DNA of 45,193 bases, from NCBI RefSeq assembly GCF_029813835.1, contig NZ_JARVKV010000059.1:1-45193 (forward strand). The letters are read 5' to 3'. This DNA comes from Streptomyces sp. DH37 (GTDB lineage: Bacteria; Actinomycetota; Actinomycetes; Streptomycetales; Streptomycetaceae). Position numbers and translations under genes: made by a program. Under the pieces are notes generated by a model. The model ran no database searches. It was not told where the DNA came from and saw only the letters and a list, made by a program, of their open reading frames with translations. This document shows, piece by piece, positions 34,251-43,054 of this stretch; position 1 is the first letter of the stretch, and each line of letters starts with the position of its first letter.

Positions 34251-35255
34251 GTGTCGAAATCCACTTCCACCCTGTCCACCGCCGCGACCACTGGCGGAAT
34301 CGATGATTCCGCGGGTGGCGCCGCACCCGCCGACGGACTGTCCGTCGGACGCGGGCTGCTCTATCTGATCGTCGCCGGGGTCGCCTGGGGCACCGCCGGA
34401 GCCGCGGCCGCCCTGCTGTACCGCGCCAGCGACCTGGGGCCGATCGCCCTGTCCTTCTGGCGCTACGTCGGCGGGATCGCCCTGCTGCTGGCGTTCCTCC
34501 CGCTGCGCCGTACCGCCGGTGCGGGCCGTGCCGCCGCCTCCGCCGCGCCCGAGCCGAGGCGCCGCCGGGTGGGGCGGATCGTCGCCACCGGGCTGGGCCT
34601 GACGCTCTTCCAGACCGCCTACTTCGCGGCGGTCCAGGCCACCGGGCTCGCCGTCGGCACGGTCGTCACCCTCGGCGCCGGACCCGTGCTGATCGCGCTC
34701 GGGGCCCGGCTGACGATGGGCGAGCGGCTGGGCCGCGGCGGCCTGGCGGCCGTGATCGGCGCGCTGGCCGGCCTGACGGTGCTGTGCCTGGGCGGCGACG
34801 GGACGACGGTGCGGCCGCTGGGCGTCGGCCTGGCGCTGCTGTCCGCCTCCGGCTACGCCGCCATCACCCTGCTGACCCGGTGGATGGGCCGCGACGGCGG
34901 AGGCGGCGACCCGTACTCCACCACCACCTGGGCGTTCGGCATCGGCGCGGTGTGCCTGCTGCCGCTGGGGCTCGCCGAGGGGCTGCTGCCGCACACCACC
35001 GAGGACCCGCTGAGGGTGCTGGTCCTGCTGGCGTACACGGCCGCGGTGCCGACGGCGCTGGCGTACGCGCTGTACTTCGCGGGGGCGGCGGTCGTGCGGT
35101 CGGCCACCGCCTCGGTGATCATGCTCATCGAGCCGGTGAGCGCGGCCGTGATCGCCGTCGTCCTGCTGGGCGAGCGGCTCACCGCGGCGACCGTCGTGGG
35201 CACCGCGCACTCGGCGCGTGCCGCCCGTCAGAGCGCGGCGAGCGCGGTGAGGTAG
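34251..35255 (+). CDS. EamA/DMT family transporter, second copy, C-terminus truncated
   Basis: This 334-residue protein has the EamA halves (GLLYLIVAGVAWGTAGAAAA, LGLTLFQTAYFAAVQATGLA, VGTVVTLGAGPVLIALGARL, GVGLALLSASGYAAITLLTR, SVIMLIEPVSAAVIAVVLLG). After ERLTAATVVGTA it leaves the family pattern: the last helix is missing and the final residues (HSARAARQSAASAVR) are polar, encoded by sequence that overlaps the opposite-strand PPOX gene. A deletion has probably removed the last transmembrane segment and the original stop. It may still fold with nine helices, or it may be a decaying gene. GTG 34251 follows CGGAGA by about 9 bases. Confidence 0.8.
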   Translation: MSKSTSTLSTAATTGGIDDSAGGAAPADGLSVGRGLLYLIVAGVAWGTAGAAAALLYRASDLGPIALSFWRYVGGIALLLAFLPLRRTAGAGRAAASAAPEPRRRRVGRIVATGLGLTLFQTAYFAAVQATGLAVGTVVTLGAGPVLIALGARLTMGERLGRGGLAAVIGALAGLTVLCLGGDGTTVRPLGVGLALLSASGYAAITLLTRWMGRDGGGGDPYSTTTWAFGIGAVCLLPLGLAEGLLPHTTEDPLRVLVLLAYTAAVPTALAYALYFAGAAVVRSATASVIMLIEPVSAAVIAVVLLGERLTAATVVGTAHSARAARQSAASAVR

Positions 35256-35908
35256 CCGGGCACGGCGGCGCCCGGAGCCAGGTCCTCGGCCGGCACGGGA
35301 GCGCCGTAGACCCGCCGCACCGGCACCACGCCGCTCCAGTGGGGCAGGGAGAGGTCCTCCGGCTCGTCGTTCGGGCCGCCGGTGCGGACCTTCGCCGAGA
35401 CCTCCTCCAGGTCCAGGGCGACGACGGCGGTGGCGGCCAGCTCCCGTTCGTCGGCCGGACGCGAGTCGGCCGAGCGCCCGGGGACCGCCTGGTCGACGAT
35501 GGCGTCGAGCGCGGCGGCCCGCTCGGCCGGGTCGGTCACCCGGTGCGCGGTGCCGTGCACCACCACCGAGCGGTAGTTGACCGAGTGGTGGAAGGCGGAG
35601 CGGGCCAGCACCAGGCCGTCCAGGTGCGTCACCGTCAGGCAGACGGGCAGCCCCGGGTCGGAGGCGCCCGCCGCCCGGAGCGGCCGGGAGCCGGTGGAGC
35701 CGTGGACGTACAGCCGCTCGCCGACCCGGGCGTAGAGCGTCGGCAGGACGACCGGCGCGCCGTCGCGGACGAAGCCGAGGTGGCACAGGTACCCGTCGTC
35801 GAGGATCGCGTGCACCAGTTCGCGGTCGTACGCCGCGCGCTTGCGGCCCCGGGTCGGAACGGTGCGCTCGGTGGGGGTGTACGCGCTCCCGGGGGCGGTG
35901 GCGGACAT
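35228..35908 (-). CDS. PPOX-class flavin-binding protein (pyridoxamine 5'-phosphate oxidase family)
   Basis: This 226-residue protein has the split-barrel flavin-binding fold: RAAYDRELVHAILDDGYLCH, LGFVRDGAPVVLPTLYARVG, RLYVHGSTGSRPLR, VCLTVTHLDGLVLARSAFHH, SVNYRSVVVHGTAHRVTD, and KVRTGGPNDEPEDLSLPHWS. Members may use FMN, F420 or haem; the VDxNYRSV-like strand suggests the FMN/F420 group. ATG 35908 follows GAGGGAG by about 9 bases; a TTG nine bases upstream would overlap that site. It is divergent from the MocR gene, a classic pairing in which the MocR protein may regulate it. Confidence 0.85.
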   Translation of the reverse strand: MSATAPGSAYTPTERTVPTRGRKRAAYDRELVHAILDDGYLCHLGFVRDGAPVVLPTLYARVGERLYVHGSTGSRPLRAAGASDPGLPVCLTVTHLDGLVLARSAFHHSVNYRSVVVHGTAHRVTDPAERAAALDAIVDQAVPGRSADSRPADERELAATAVVALDLEEVSAKVRTGGPNDEPEDLSLPHWSGVVPVRRVYGAPVPAEDLAPGAAVPGYLTALAAL

Positions 35909-35952
35909 GGCGGTCAACTCCCTCTCGTCTGCGGCGGGACGGCTCCGCCGAC

Positions 35953-35981
35953 TTGCTCCCTGTATTGCACTAGTTCATAAT
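35953..35981 (+). promoter_or_regulatory. Promoter that decides the MocR start
   Basis: TTGCTC (35953-35958), a 17-bp spacer and CATAAT (35976-35981) form a good promoter. The GTG at 35989 lies 7 bases after the -10 box, so it is probably the transcription and translation start. An ATG at 35980 falls inside the -10 box and cannot be on this transcript. The palindrome ACTAGT (35969-35974) lies in the spacer and may be part of an operator shared with the PPOX gene. Confidence 0.65.
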
Positions 35982-35988
35982 GCTTTTT

Positions 35989-37329
35989 GTGCTAGGAGAG
36001 TATCGGATCGAGGGGCGGCGCGCAGCCGAGATCGCCGCCAGCGTGGAACGAGGGGTCGGCTCGGGGGAGTTGGAGCCGGGCCGGCTCCTGCCGCCCCTGC
36101 GGGAGCTGGCGGCCGAACTGGGGGTGAACCCCAACACGGTCGCCGCCGCCTACCGCACCCTGCGCGAGCGCGGCGTGATCGAGACGGCCGGACGGCGCGG
36201 CAGCCGGGTGCGCCCGCGCCCGGCGACCACCGCCCGCGAGGCGATCCGCGTGGAGGCGCCCGAGGGCGTGCGCGACATCTCCGAGGGCAACCCGGACCCG
36301 GCGCTGCTGCCCTCGCTGAGCGCCGCGCTCACCGCCGCCGCGCGGCGGCACGAGCGGCGCCCGACGCTCTACGGCGCCCCCGAACTCACCGGCGACCTGG
36401 TCCGGCTGGCGCGGGCGGCGTTCGACGCCGACGGCGTGCCGCCCGGCCCCGTCGCCGCCGCCTCCGGCTCGCTGGACGCCATCGAACGGGTGCTGGCGGC
36501 CCACCTCAGGCCCGGCGACGCGGTCGCCGTGGAGGACCCGGGCTGGGGAAGCCTGCTGGACCTCGTCCCGGCGCTGGGCCTGAGGACGCTGCCGTTCGCC
36601 CTCGACGACGAGGGCCCGCTGCCGGAGGCGGTCGAACGGGCGCTGGGGCAGGGCGCGCGGGCCCTGGTCGTCACCGACCGGGCGCAGAACCCGACCGGCG
36701 CCGCCGTCTCCGCGCCGCGCGCCCGCGAACTGCGCCGCGTGCTGGCCGGGCACCCGCACGTCCTGCTGCTCGAGGACGACCACGGGCACGGCATCGTCGA
36801 CCTGCCCCTGCACCCGCTGGTGGCCGAGGGCGGCCCCACGGAGCACTGGGCGCTGGTGCGCTCCACCGCCAAGGCGTACGGCCCCGACCTGCGGCTGGCC
36901 GTGCTGACCGGCGACCCCGTCACCGTCGACCGGGTGCGCGGGCGGCAGCGGCTCGGGCCCGGCTGGGTGAGCCACCTGCTCCAGCACACCGTCACCGCCC
37001 TGTGGGAGAGCCGGGCGGTCGATCCCGCCGAGGTGGCCGGCTCCTACGACCGGCGCCGCACCGCGCTGCTCGAGGCGCTCGCCGTGCGCGGGGTGGAGGC
37101 GCACGGGCGCAGCGGGCTGAACGTCTGGGTGCCGGTGCCCGACGAGACCGGTGCGATCGCCCGGCTGCTGCGGGCCGGCTGGGCCGCCGCCCCCGGCGCC
37201 CGCTTCCGGATCGCCTCGCCGCCCGGCGTCCGCCTGACCGTCTCCGCCCTGTCCGAGGACGACGCCGGGCCGGTCGCCGACGCGGTGGCGGCGGCGATCC
37301 GGCCCGGCGAGGCGCGGCGGTACGGCTGA
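35989..37329 (+). CDS. MocR-family GntR/aminotransferase regulator (PdxR-like)
   Basis: This 446-residue protein joins an N-terminal GntR winged helix (residues 1-80: EIAASVERGVGSGELEPGRL, LPPLRELAAELGVNPNTVAA, AYRTLRERGVIETAGRRGSR) to a fold-type I aminotransferase domain (YGAPELTGDLVRLARAAFDA, VAVEDPGWGSLLDLVPALGL, TDRAQNPTGAAVS, and the PLP lysine in RSTAKAYGPDLRLAVLTG). MocR proteins sense PLP or related amines and control vitamin B6 or amino acid genes. The adjacent, divergent PPOX-like gene is its likely target. Start GTG 35989 follows from the promoter position. Confidence 0.9.
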   Translation: MLGEYRIEGRRAAEIAASVERGVGSGELEPGRLLPPLRELAAELGVNPNTVAAAYRTLRERGVIETAGRRGSRVRPRPATTAREAIRVEAPEGVRDISEGNPDPALLPSLSAALTAAARRHERRPTLYGAPELTGDLVRLARAAFDADGVPPGPVAAASGSLDAIERVLAAHLRPGDAVAVEDPGWGSLLDLVPALGLRTLPFALDDEGPLPEAVERALGQGARALVVTDRAQNPTGAAVSAPRARELRRVLAGHPHVLLLEDDHGHGIVDLPLHPLVAEGGPTEHWALVRSTAKAYGPDLRLAVLTGDPVTVDRVRGRQRLGPGWVSHLLQHTVTALWESRAVDPAEVAGSYDRRRTALLEALAVRGVEAHGRSGLNVWVPVPDETGAIARLLRAGWAAAPGARFRIASPPGVRLTVSALSEDDAGPVADAVAAAIRPGEARRYG

Positions 37330-37342
37330 ACCGTACCGCCTG

Positions 37343-38341
37343 TCACGTCCGCGCGCGCCGCGGCCCGCTCCGGGTGAGCGCGGCGCCGGCGAGCACGATC
37401 AGCGCGCCGACGGGGGTGTTCCAGGTCAGGTGCTCGTCCAGCAGCGCCACCCCGGCCGCGGTGGCGATCACGGGGATGAAGTACGTGACGAGGGTGGCCG
37501 TGGTCGGTCCCACCTCGGCCACCAGTCCGTACTGCAGCAGGAAGGCGACCCCGGTGCCCAGCGCGCCCAGCGCCGCGACCGCCAGCAGCGGCCCGACGGG
37601 GAAGGAGGCCGGGAAGGAGGTGAACAGCGGGGTGACCAGGGCCAGATGGAGGGTGCCGAGCAGGAGCTGGGAGCCGGCCATCGCCACGTTCGAGCCGCCG
37701 GCGCCCGACAGCGTGCGGCGCACGTACACCCAGCCGACCGCGTAGCTGAGCGAGGCGACCAGCGCCATGGCCGTGCCCGTGGGGTCCTGGCCGCTGAAGC
37801 CCTGCCAGGCGCCGAGCACGATCAGGACCCCGGCGAAGCCGATGCCGAGCCCGGCGACCCGGCGCCTGGTCGGCCGGTCGTCGGAGAGGGCGACCAGGGA
37901 GAGCAGCATGCCCCACAGCGGGGTGGTGGCGTTGCAGATGCCCGCCAGGGTGGAGGAGATGGTCAGCTCGGCGTAGGAGAAGAGCGTGAAGGGCAGCGCG
38001 TTCAGCAGGAACGCCGCGACCGCCAGGTGCCCCCAGGTGCGCGGCCCCCGCGGCAGCCGCTCGCGCCGCACCAGCAGCACCGCGCCCAGGACGGCCGTGC
38101 CGAACACCAGGCGGCCGAGGGTGACCTGGAGCGGGGCGAAGCCGTGGGTGCCGACCTTGATCAGCAGGAAGCTGAAGCCCCAGATCAGGCAGAGGACGGC
38201 GAAGCGGACGCGCCAGTCGACGGCGGGCAGGCGGCGGGCGGCCGCGGGTGCCGGGGCGCCGGGGGCGACCGGGCCGGCGGGGCCGTCGGAGCGGGCGGGG
38301 ACCGGCGCGGTGCCGGCGGGAGCGGAAGCGGAAGCGGACAT
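37343..38341 (-). CDS. EamA/DMT family transporter, third copy
   Basis: This 332-residue protein has ten membrane helices in two EamA halves. Key segments are RFAVLCLIWGFSFLLIKVGT, FAPLQVTLGRLVFGTAVLGA, FTLFSYAELTISSTLAGICN, ATTPLWGMLLSLVALSDDRP, TAMALVASLSYAVGWVYVRR, and VTYFIPVIATAAGVALLDEH. A Pro/Ala-rich N-terminus of about 40 residues precedes the first helix. The substrate is unknown. ATG 38341 was used; TTGTCC, 17 bp, GATCGT before it suggests a near-leaderless message. It is divergent from the LysR gene and is its likely target. Confidence 0.88.
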   Translation of the reverse strand: MSASASAPAGTAPVPARSDGPAGPVAPGAPAPAAARRLPAVDWRVRFAVLCLIWGFSFLLIKVGTHGFAPLQVTLGRLVFGTAVLGAVLLVRRERLPRGPRTWGHLAVAAFLLNALPFTLFSYAELTISSTLAGICNATTPLWGMLLSLVALSDDRPTRRRVAGLGIGFAGVLIVLGAWQGFSGQDPTGTAMALVASLSYAVGWVYVRRTLSGAGGSNVAMAGSQLLLGTLHLALVTPLFTSFPASFPVGPLLAVAALGALGTGVAFLLQYGLVAEVGPTTATLVTYFIPVIATAAGVALLDEHLTWNTPVGALIVLAGAALTRSGPRRART

Positions 38342-38414
38342 GCGTCAACGATCGCGCTGAGGATGATTAAGGACAAGCGAGAATTGATGGAGTGGATCAC
38401 GTAGCATCGCTTAC

Positions 38415-39320
38415 ATGTTGAATCTGGACCGGCTCCGCATCCTCCACGCCGTCGCCCGCCACGGCTCGGTGAGCGGCGCGGCCGAGGGGCTGCACGTCAC
38501 CACCTCGGCCGTCTCCCAGCAGATGGCCAAGCTGGAGCGCGAGACCGGCCAGCAGCTGCTCGCCAAGAACGGCCGCGGCGTCCGGCTCACCGACGCCGGG
38601 CGCCTGCTCGCCGGGCACGCCCAGCGCATCCTCTCCCAGCTCGAACTCGCCGAGGCCGACCTGGAGGCCCACCGCGGCCAGGCCGTCGGCGAACTGCTGC
38701 TGAGCGCCTTCCCCACCGCCGCCCGCGGGCTGTTCCCCGCCGTCCTGGCCGCGCTGCGCGCCGACCACCCCCAACTGCGCGTCCGGATGCGGGAGCTGGA
38801 GCCCGAGGACTCGGTGCGGATGCTGGTGCGCGGGGACATCGACCTCGCGGTCGTCCTGGACTGGCACAACCGTCCCCTCTCCCTGCCCGGCGGGCTGGCC
38901 AAGGAGTCCCTCCTGGACGACCCGGCCGACGTGGCGATGCCCGCCGCCCACCCCCGCGCCGGGGCGGAGTGGGTGGAGCTGGCGGACTTCGCGGACGACG
39001 AGTGGATCTCCTGGCCCGGGGGCGAGTTCTGCCACGACTGGCTGCTGTTCACCCTGCGCGGCCAGGGCATCGAGCCCAAGCTGTGCCACACCGCCGGGGA
39101 GCACCACACCCAGCTCGCCCTGGTCGGCGCCGGGCTCGGGGTCGCCGTCGCGCCCCGCCTCGGCCGCGGGCCGCTGCCGGAGGGGGTGGTGGTCGCTCCC
39201 GTGCGGCACACGATGAAGCGGCACATCTACGCGGTGTGGCGCGAGGACGCCGACCGCAGGCCGTCCATCCGGGCGGCGGTGGAGGCGCTGCGCGCGGCCG
39301 CGGACGGCGTGGGCGGCTGA
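38415..39320 (+). CDS. LysR family transcriptional regulator
   Basis: This 301-residue protein has the LysR N-terminal HTH (MLNLDRLRILHAVARHGSVS, GAAEGLHVTTSAVSQQMAKL, ERETGQQLLAKNGRGVRLTD) and a periplasmic-binding-like effector domain (VGELLLSAFPTAARGLFPAV, GDIDLAVVLDWHN, AGEHHTQLALVGAGLGVAVA). ATG 38415 lies 7 bases after a TAGCAT hexamer (38402-38407), so a leaderless message is plausible, although no -35 fits well. Only 73 bases separate it from the divergent EamA/DMT gene, the usual LysR-target layout. Confidence 0.9.
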   Translation: MLNLDRLRILHAVARHGSVSGAAEGLHVTTSAVSQQMAKLERETGQQLLAKNGRGVRLTDAGRLLAGHAQRILSQLELAEADLEAHRGQAVGELLLSAFPTAARGLFPAVLAALRADHPQLRVRMRELEPEDSVRMLVRGDIDLAVVLDWHNRPLSLPGGLAKESLLDDPADVAMPAAHPRAGAEWVELADFADDEWISWPGGEFCHDWLLFTLRGQGIEPKLCHTAGEHHTQLALVGAGLGVAVAPRLGRGPLPEGVVVAPVRHTMKRHIYAVWREDADRRPSIRAAVEALRAAADGVGG

Positions 39321-39399
39321 CGGCCGCCGCCCGCCGGGGGAGCGGGCGGGCGGCGAGGGGCGAGGGGAGCGGAGGCGGCGGGCGTCCGGGGCGGCGGGA

Positions 39400-39866
39400 T
39401 CAGGCCGGCCGTACGGAACCGCCCTCGACCGTGATGTCCGTCGGGGCCGGCGGCCGGGTGGCGGGGCCGCCCTTCACCGAGCCGTCCGCCATGTCGAACC
39501 GGCCGTCGTGGCAGCCGCAGACGACGGCGCCGTCGGCCACCGAGGTCACCGGGCGCCCCCGGTGCGTGCAGACCGCCGGGAACGCCTCGTACCGGCCCGC
39601 GCCCGGCTGGGTGACCACCACCTTCCGGCCCGTGAACACCACCCCGCCGCCCTCGGGGATCCGGGGGGCCGGGGCCGGCTCCGGCCGTCCGCGCCGCCTC
39701 CGGTCCCGGCGGGCCCCTCCGGCGCGGGCTGCCCGGACGCCGGCAGGCCGGGCCGCCGGAGCCGCCGCCGGAGTCCCCGCAGGCGGCGAGTGGGACGGCG
39801 AGCGGGACGGCCCCCGCCGCCGCGAGGACGGAGCGCCGGGGGCGGGGGAGCGGGTGCGTCGGTCAT
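39400..39866 (-). pseudogene. Rieske (2Fe-2S) lipoprotein gene with frameshifted N-terminal half
   Basis: The C-terminal part (about 39400-39660) encodes an intact Rieske domain: IPEGGGVVFTGRKVVVTQPG, AVCTHRGRPVTSVADGAVVC and GCHDGRFDMADGSVKGGPA, with the CTH and CGCH ligands. The second Cys usual after CTHxG is Arg here. The expected Tat lipoprotein signal is present but in another frame: RRSVLAAAGAVPLAVPLAAC then GDSGGGSGG. The initiating MTDAPAP (ATG 39866) is in a third frame, which also encodes the linker SGQPAPEGPAGTGGGADG. At least three single-base shifts are needed to join the parts, so this is a decayed gene or several sequencing errors in GC runs. A frame-B open frame reaches 39900 but has no sensible N-terminus. 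Confidence 0.7.
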
Positions 39867-39986
39867 GGGGCACCGCCCGTCGTCTCGGGGGCGGTTCCAC
39901 CGGGCCGTACGCGGCCGGGGGCCGCCGCGCTCAACGCCGCGCCCGATTCCCGCCCGGGCCCCGCGCCGCCCTCCGCCCCGGCCCCG

Positions 39987-42128
39987 TCACGCGATCCCGA
40001 GCGCGTCGCGCAGGAAGCGGAGTTCGAAGCCGAGCAGCCGCTCGGCGGTCGTCCCGTCGCCTCCCGTGTGCCCCGCGCCGGACAGCGGCAGCACCGCGTG
40101 CTCGCGCCCGGCGGCCAGCAGCGCCGCCGACAGCCGCAGCGTGTGGGCGAAGGCCACGTTGTCGTCGGCGGTGCCGTGGACCAGCAGCAGCGGACGGCAC
40201 AGCCGGTGGGCGTCGCGCAGCAGCGAGGAGCGCTCGTAGTTCTCCGGCTCCTCCTCCGGGTGGCCCAGGTAGCGCTCCTTCCAGTGCGTGTCGTACAGCC
40301 GCTGGTCGGTGGGGGCCGCTCCGGCGACGGCGGCGTGGAAGACCTCCGGGTGGCGCAGCACGGCCGCGGCGGCGAGGGTGCCGCCGAAGGACCAGCCGCG
40401 GATCGCCACCCTCTCCGGGTCCAGGTACGGCCGCTCCGACACCGTCGCGCGCAGGGCGTCGATCTGGTCCTCCAGCACGGGCGTGAGCTGGTCGCCGCGG
40501 ATCTCCTTCTCCCACTCCGGCCCCCGTCCCGGGGTGCCGCGTCCGTCGGTGACCAGCACGGCGAAGCCCTGCTCGGCGAACCACTGGGCCACGCACGCCC
40601 ACCACGTCCTGGCCCGCACCACCAGCCGCGTCCCCGGCCCGGAGTAGGGGCTGAGCAGAACGGGCAGGGGGCGGGCGCCCGGCGCGCGGTGGTCGTACCC
40701 CGAGGGCAGGAACAGCGCGCTGCGCAGCCGCCGCCTCCCCTGTGCGAGGAAGACGGGCCGGGGCGTGACGACGGGCTCCTCGGCGAGGGAGGCGATCCGC
40801 CCCGCCACCGCCCCACCGCGCCGGACGGTGACCTCGTGGCCGTCCGGGGTCAGGCCGTCGAGGACCACGGTGCCGCCGGCCGCGGCGGCCGAGTGCACCC
40901 CGGGTCCCCCGCTGACGCGGCGGCAGCCCGACCCCGGCCCCATGGTCCACACGTGCTCCTCGAGCGGGTCCTCGCACCCGGTGAACAGGACCTCCTCGCC
41001 GTCCGTGCCCAGCACCCCGGTGACCTGGAGGCCCGCCGGGGTGAGGGCGTCGCCGACGCGCAGCCGCCGGGTGCCGGCCGACTCCTCCGCCCGCACCAGC
41101 AGCCCCGAGGCGGTGCGGCACGGTGCGCCCGGCAGCAGCTCCACCCAGTGCGGGTCGCGCTGCTCGTGCAGGACGCGGGTGGCGCCCGTGGCGGGGTCGG
41201 CCGCCATGACCCGCAGGACGCGCTGGTCGCGGCTCTGCACGGTGACCAGCGGGCCGTGGGCGTCCCAGTCGGCCGCCACGACGTACTCGAAGGCGGCGCG
41301 GTCCCAGACCACCTCGGTGCGCCCGCCGTCCAGGGAGAGCAGGTGCAGGGTGACCTCGGCGTTGGGCGTGCCGGCCGCCGGATAGGCCATGGAGCGCGGC
41401 GGGCGCTCGGGGTGCGCCGGGTCGGAGATCCACCGGCGCCGCACCGCCGAGGTGTCCACCCGGGCCGCCAGCAGGGCCCGCCCGTCCGGGGCCCACCAGT
41501 GGCCGCGCAGCCGCCCCATCGACTCGGCCGACACGTGGTCGGTCAGCCCGTACGCCACCCGCGGCCCCTCGGGGGCGGCCAGGCACCGGTCGCCGCGGCC
41601 GTCGAAGCCGACGACGTGCAGCGCGCCGCCGGTGACGTACGCGATCAGCGCCCCGTCCGGCGACGGCCGCGGATCCACCACGGGACCGGCCGCCGACACC
41701 GGGAACGGCGTGCCGCCGCCGGTCTCCACCGCCCACAGCGCGCCGCCGAGCGCGTACACCGCCCGCCGCAGCTCCCGGTCGGCCGCGTACGCCACCACGC
41801 CCGTGGACCGTTCGCGCGCCCGCTCGCGCCGCGCCCGCTCCTCGGGCGGTACCGGGCGCGCGCCGTCCTCGGCGCCGTGCGGCGCGGCCAGCAGCCGCTC
41901 CCTCCCGTCCTCCCACAGCCACAGCCGCCCGACGGGATCGGCGCCGCCGCCGGTGCGGACGAACAGCACGCGCGCGCCGTCCGGCGACACCGCCGGGTGG
42001 CGGGGGACACCGAGCGAGAAGCGGCGGGTACGGGCGAACTGCCGCGGGAAGAGGGACGGTCCGGCGGGCGGTCCGGGCGGGGGCGTGCCGCCGGGGGACG
42101 TCTGGGTGGAAGCCATGGGGGTAGGCAT
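39987..42128 (-). CDS. S9 family prolyl oligopeptidase / dipeptidyl peptidase
   Basis: This 713-residue serine peptidase has an N-terminal beta-propeller (VSPDGARVLFVRTGGGADPV, SPDGALIAYVTGGALHVVGF, RGHWWAPDGRALLAARVDTS) and a C-terminal alpha/beta-hydrolase domain. The catalytic Ser is S580 in RGWSFGGTLAAAAVLRHPEV, the Asp is in LVHGTADDNVAFAHTLRLSA and the His in LSGAGHTGGDGTTAERLLGF. DPP-IV-like enzymes release N-terminal dipeptides after proline; the exact substrate is unknown. No signal peptide is seen, so it should be cytoplasmic. ATG 42128 follows GAAGGG by about 6 bases; ATG 42116 in frame is an alternative. Confidence 0.9.
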   Translation of the reverse strand: MPTPMASTQTSPGGTPPPGPPAGPSLFPRQFARTRRFSLGVPRHPAVSPDGARVLFVRTGGGADPVGRLWLWEDGRERLLAAPHGAEDGARPVPPEERARRERARERSTGVVAYAADRELRRAVYALGGALWAVETGGGTPFPVSAAGPVVDPRPSPDGALIAYVTGGALHVVGFDGRGDRCLAAPEGPRVAYGLTDHVSAESMGRLRGHWWAPDGRALLAARVDTSAVRRRWISDPAHPERPPRSMAYPAAGTPNAEVTLHLLSLDGGRTEVVWDRAAFEYVVAADWDAHGPLVTVQSRDQRVLRVMAADPATGATRVLHEQRDPHWVELLPGAPCRTASGLLVRAEESAGTRRLRVGDALTPAGLQVTGVLGTDGEEVLFTGCEDPLEEHVWTMGPGSGCRRVSGGPGVHSAAAAGGTVVLDGLTPDGHEVTVRRGGAVAGRIASLAEEPVVTPRPVFLAQGRRRLRSALFLPSGYDHRAPGARPLPVLLSPYSGPGTRLVVRARTWWACVAQWFAEQGFAVLVTDGRGTPGRGPEWEKEIRGDQLTPVLEDQIDALRATVSERPYLDPERVAIRGWSFGGTLAAAAVLRHPEVFHAAVAGAAPTDQRLYDTHWKERYLGHPEEEPENYERSSLLRDAHRLCRPLLLVHGTADDNVAFAHTLRLSAALLAAGREHAVLPLSGAGHTGGDGTTAERLLGFELRFLRDALGIA

Positions 42129-42208
42129 AGCAGACCCTTCGCCGCCCCGGTCCGGCCGGAGCCCGAAACCGTTCGCGGCCCCCCGCGCGCGCCGTCTAAC
42201 CTGGCGGG

Positions 42209-43054
42209 ATGCTCCCCGAAGTCACCGCCACGCGCTATGTGACGCCCCTGCGCGAGGGCGGATCGCTGCCCGGCATCGTCGAGGCCGACGACCTGGGCAC
42301 CTACGTCGTGAAGTTCACCGGAGCCGGGCAGGGGCGCAAGACCCTGGTGGCCGAGGTGCTGTGCGGACGGCTCGCCCAGCGGCTCGGTCTGCGCGTGCCC
42401 GACCTGGTCCGCGTCCGGCTCGACCCGGTGATCGGCCTGGGCGAGCCCGACCAGGAGGTGCAGGAGCTGCTCAAGGCCAGCGGCGGGCTGAACCTGGGGA
42501 TGGACTTCCTGCCCGGCTCGATAGGCTTCGACCCGCTCGCCTACCGGGTGGGCGAGAAGGAGGCCGGGCGCGTGGTGTGGTTCGACGCCCTGGTGGGCAA
42601 CGTCGACCGCTCCTGGCGCAACCCCAACATGCTCGTCTGGCACGGCGACCTGTGGCTCATCGACCACGGCGCCACCCTGATCTGGCACCACAACTGGCCC
42701 ACCGCGGCCAGGGCGGCCGACAAGCCGTACGACGCCTCCGACCACGCCCTGGCCCCCGTGGGCCCCGACATCGCCTCGGCCGCCGCCGAACTGGCGCCGC
42801 GCGTGACGGAGGACCTGCTGGCCCGGTGCGCCGCCGAGATCCCCGACGAGTGGCTGGAGGGCGAGCCGGGCTTCGACACACCGGACGCGCTGCGCCGCGC
42901 CTACGTCGAGGTGCTGGCCGCCCGGGCCGGTACGGTCCACGAGCGGATCACCGTCGGGGCGCCGAGCCGGGAGGGGCCGTCCAGGGCGCCGGGCTGGCTG
43001 AAGGACTGGGCGGACGCCGTCAGCGGACTGAGGAAGGGCGAAGGAGCGCGGTGA
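42209..43054 (+). CDS. Compact HipA-like kinase
   Basis: This 281-residue protein matches the C-terminal kinase core of HipA but lacks the N-terminal HipB-contacting domain. It has a Gly-rich ATP region (GTYVVKFTGAGQGRKTLVAE with the usual Lys), then the catalytic loop GNVDRSWRNPN with D133 and N138 in the spacing of HipA D309 and N314, and the metal-binding D152 in LWLIDHG. HipA phosphorylates glutamyl-tRNA synthetase in E. coli; the substrate here is unknown. ATG 42209 follows TAACCT by 6 bases, so it may be leaderless. It overlaps the next gene by four bases. Confidence 0.83.
   Translation: MLPEVTATRYVTPLREGGSLPGIVEADDLGTYVVKFTGAGQGRKTLVAEVLCGRLAQRLGLRVPDLVRVRLDPVIGLGEPDQEVQELLKASGGLNLGMDFLPGSIGFDPLAYRVGEKEAGRVVWFDALVGNVDRSWRNPNMLVWHGDLWLIDHGATLIWHHNWPTAARAADKPYDASDHALAPVGPDIASAAAELAPRVTEDLLARCAAEIPDEWLEGEPGFDTPDALRRAYVEVLAARAGTVHERITVGAPSREGPSRAPGWLKDWADAVSGLRKGEGAR

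Noticed and set aside
35980..35988. ATG 35980 as the MocR start
   Set aside because: It lies inside the -10 box of the only good promoter.
38342..38414. A LysR T-N11-A box in the LysR/DMT gap
   Set aside because: Only CGCT and AGCG at the ends of a 25-base stretch are symmetric, too little to claim a site.
39400..39900. The 166-codon frame as an intact Rieske gene starting at 39900
   Set aside because: Its N-terminal half is Arg/Pro-rich out-of-frame sequence while the proper Tat lipoprotein signal lies in another frame.
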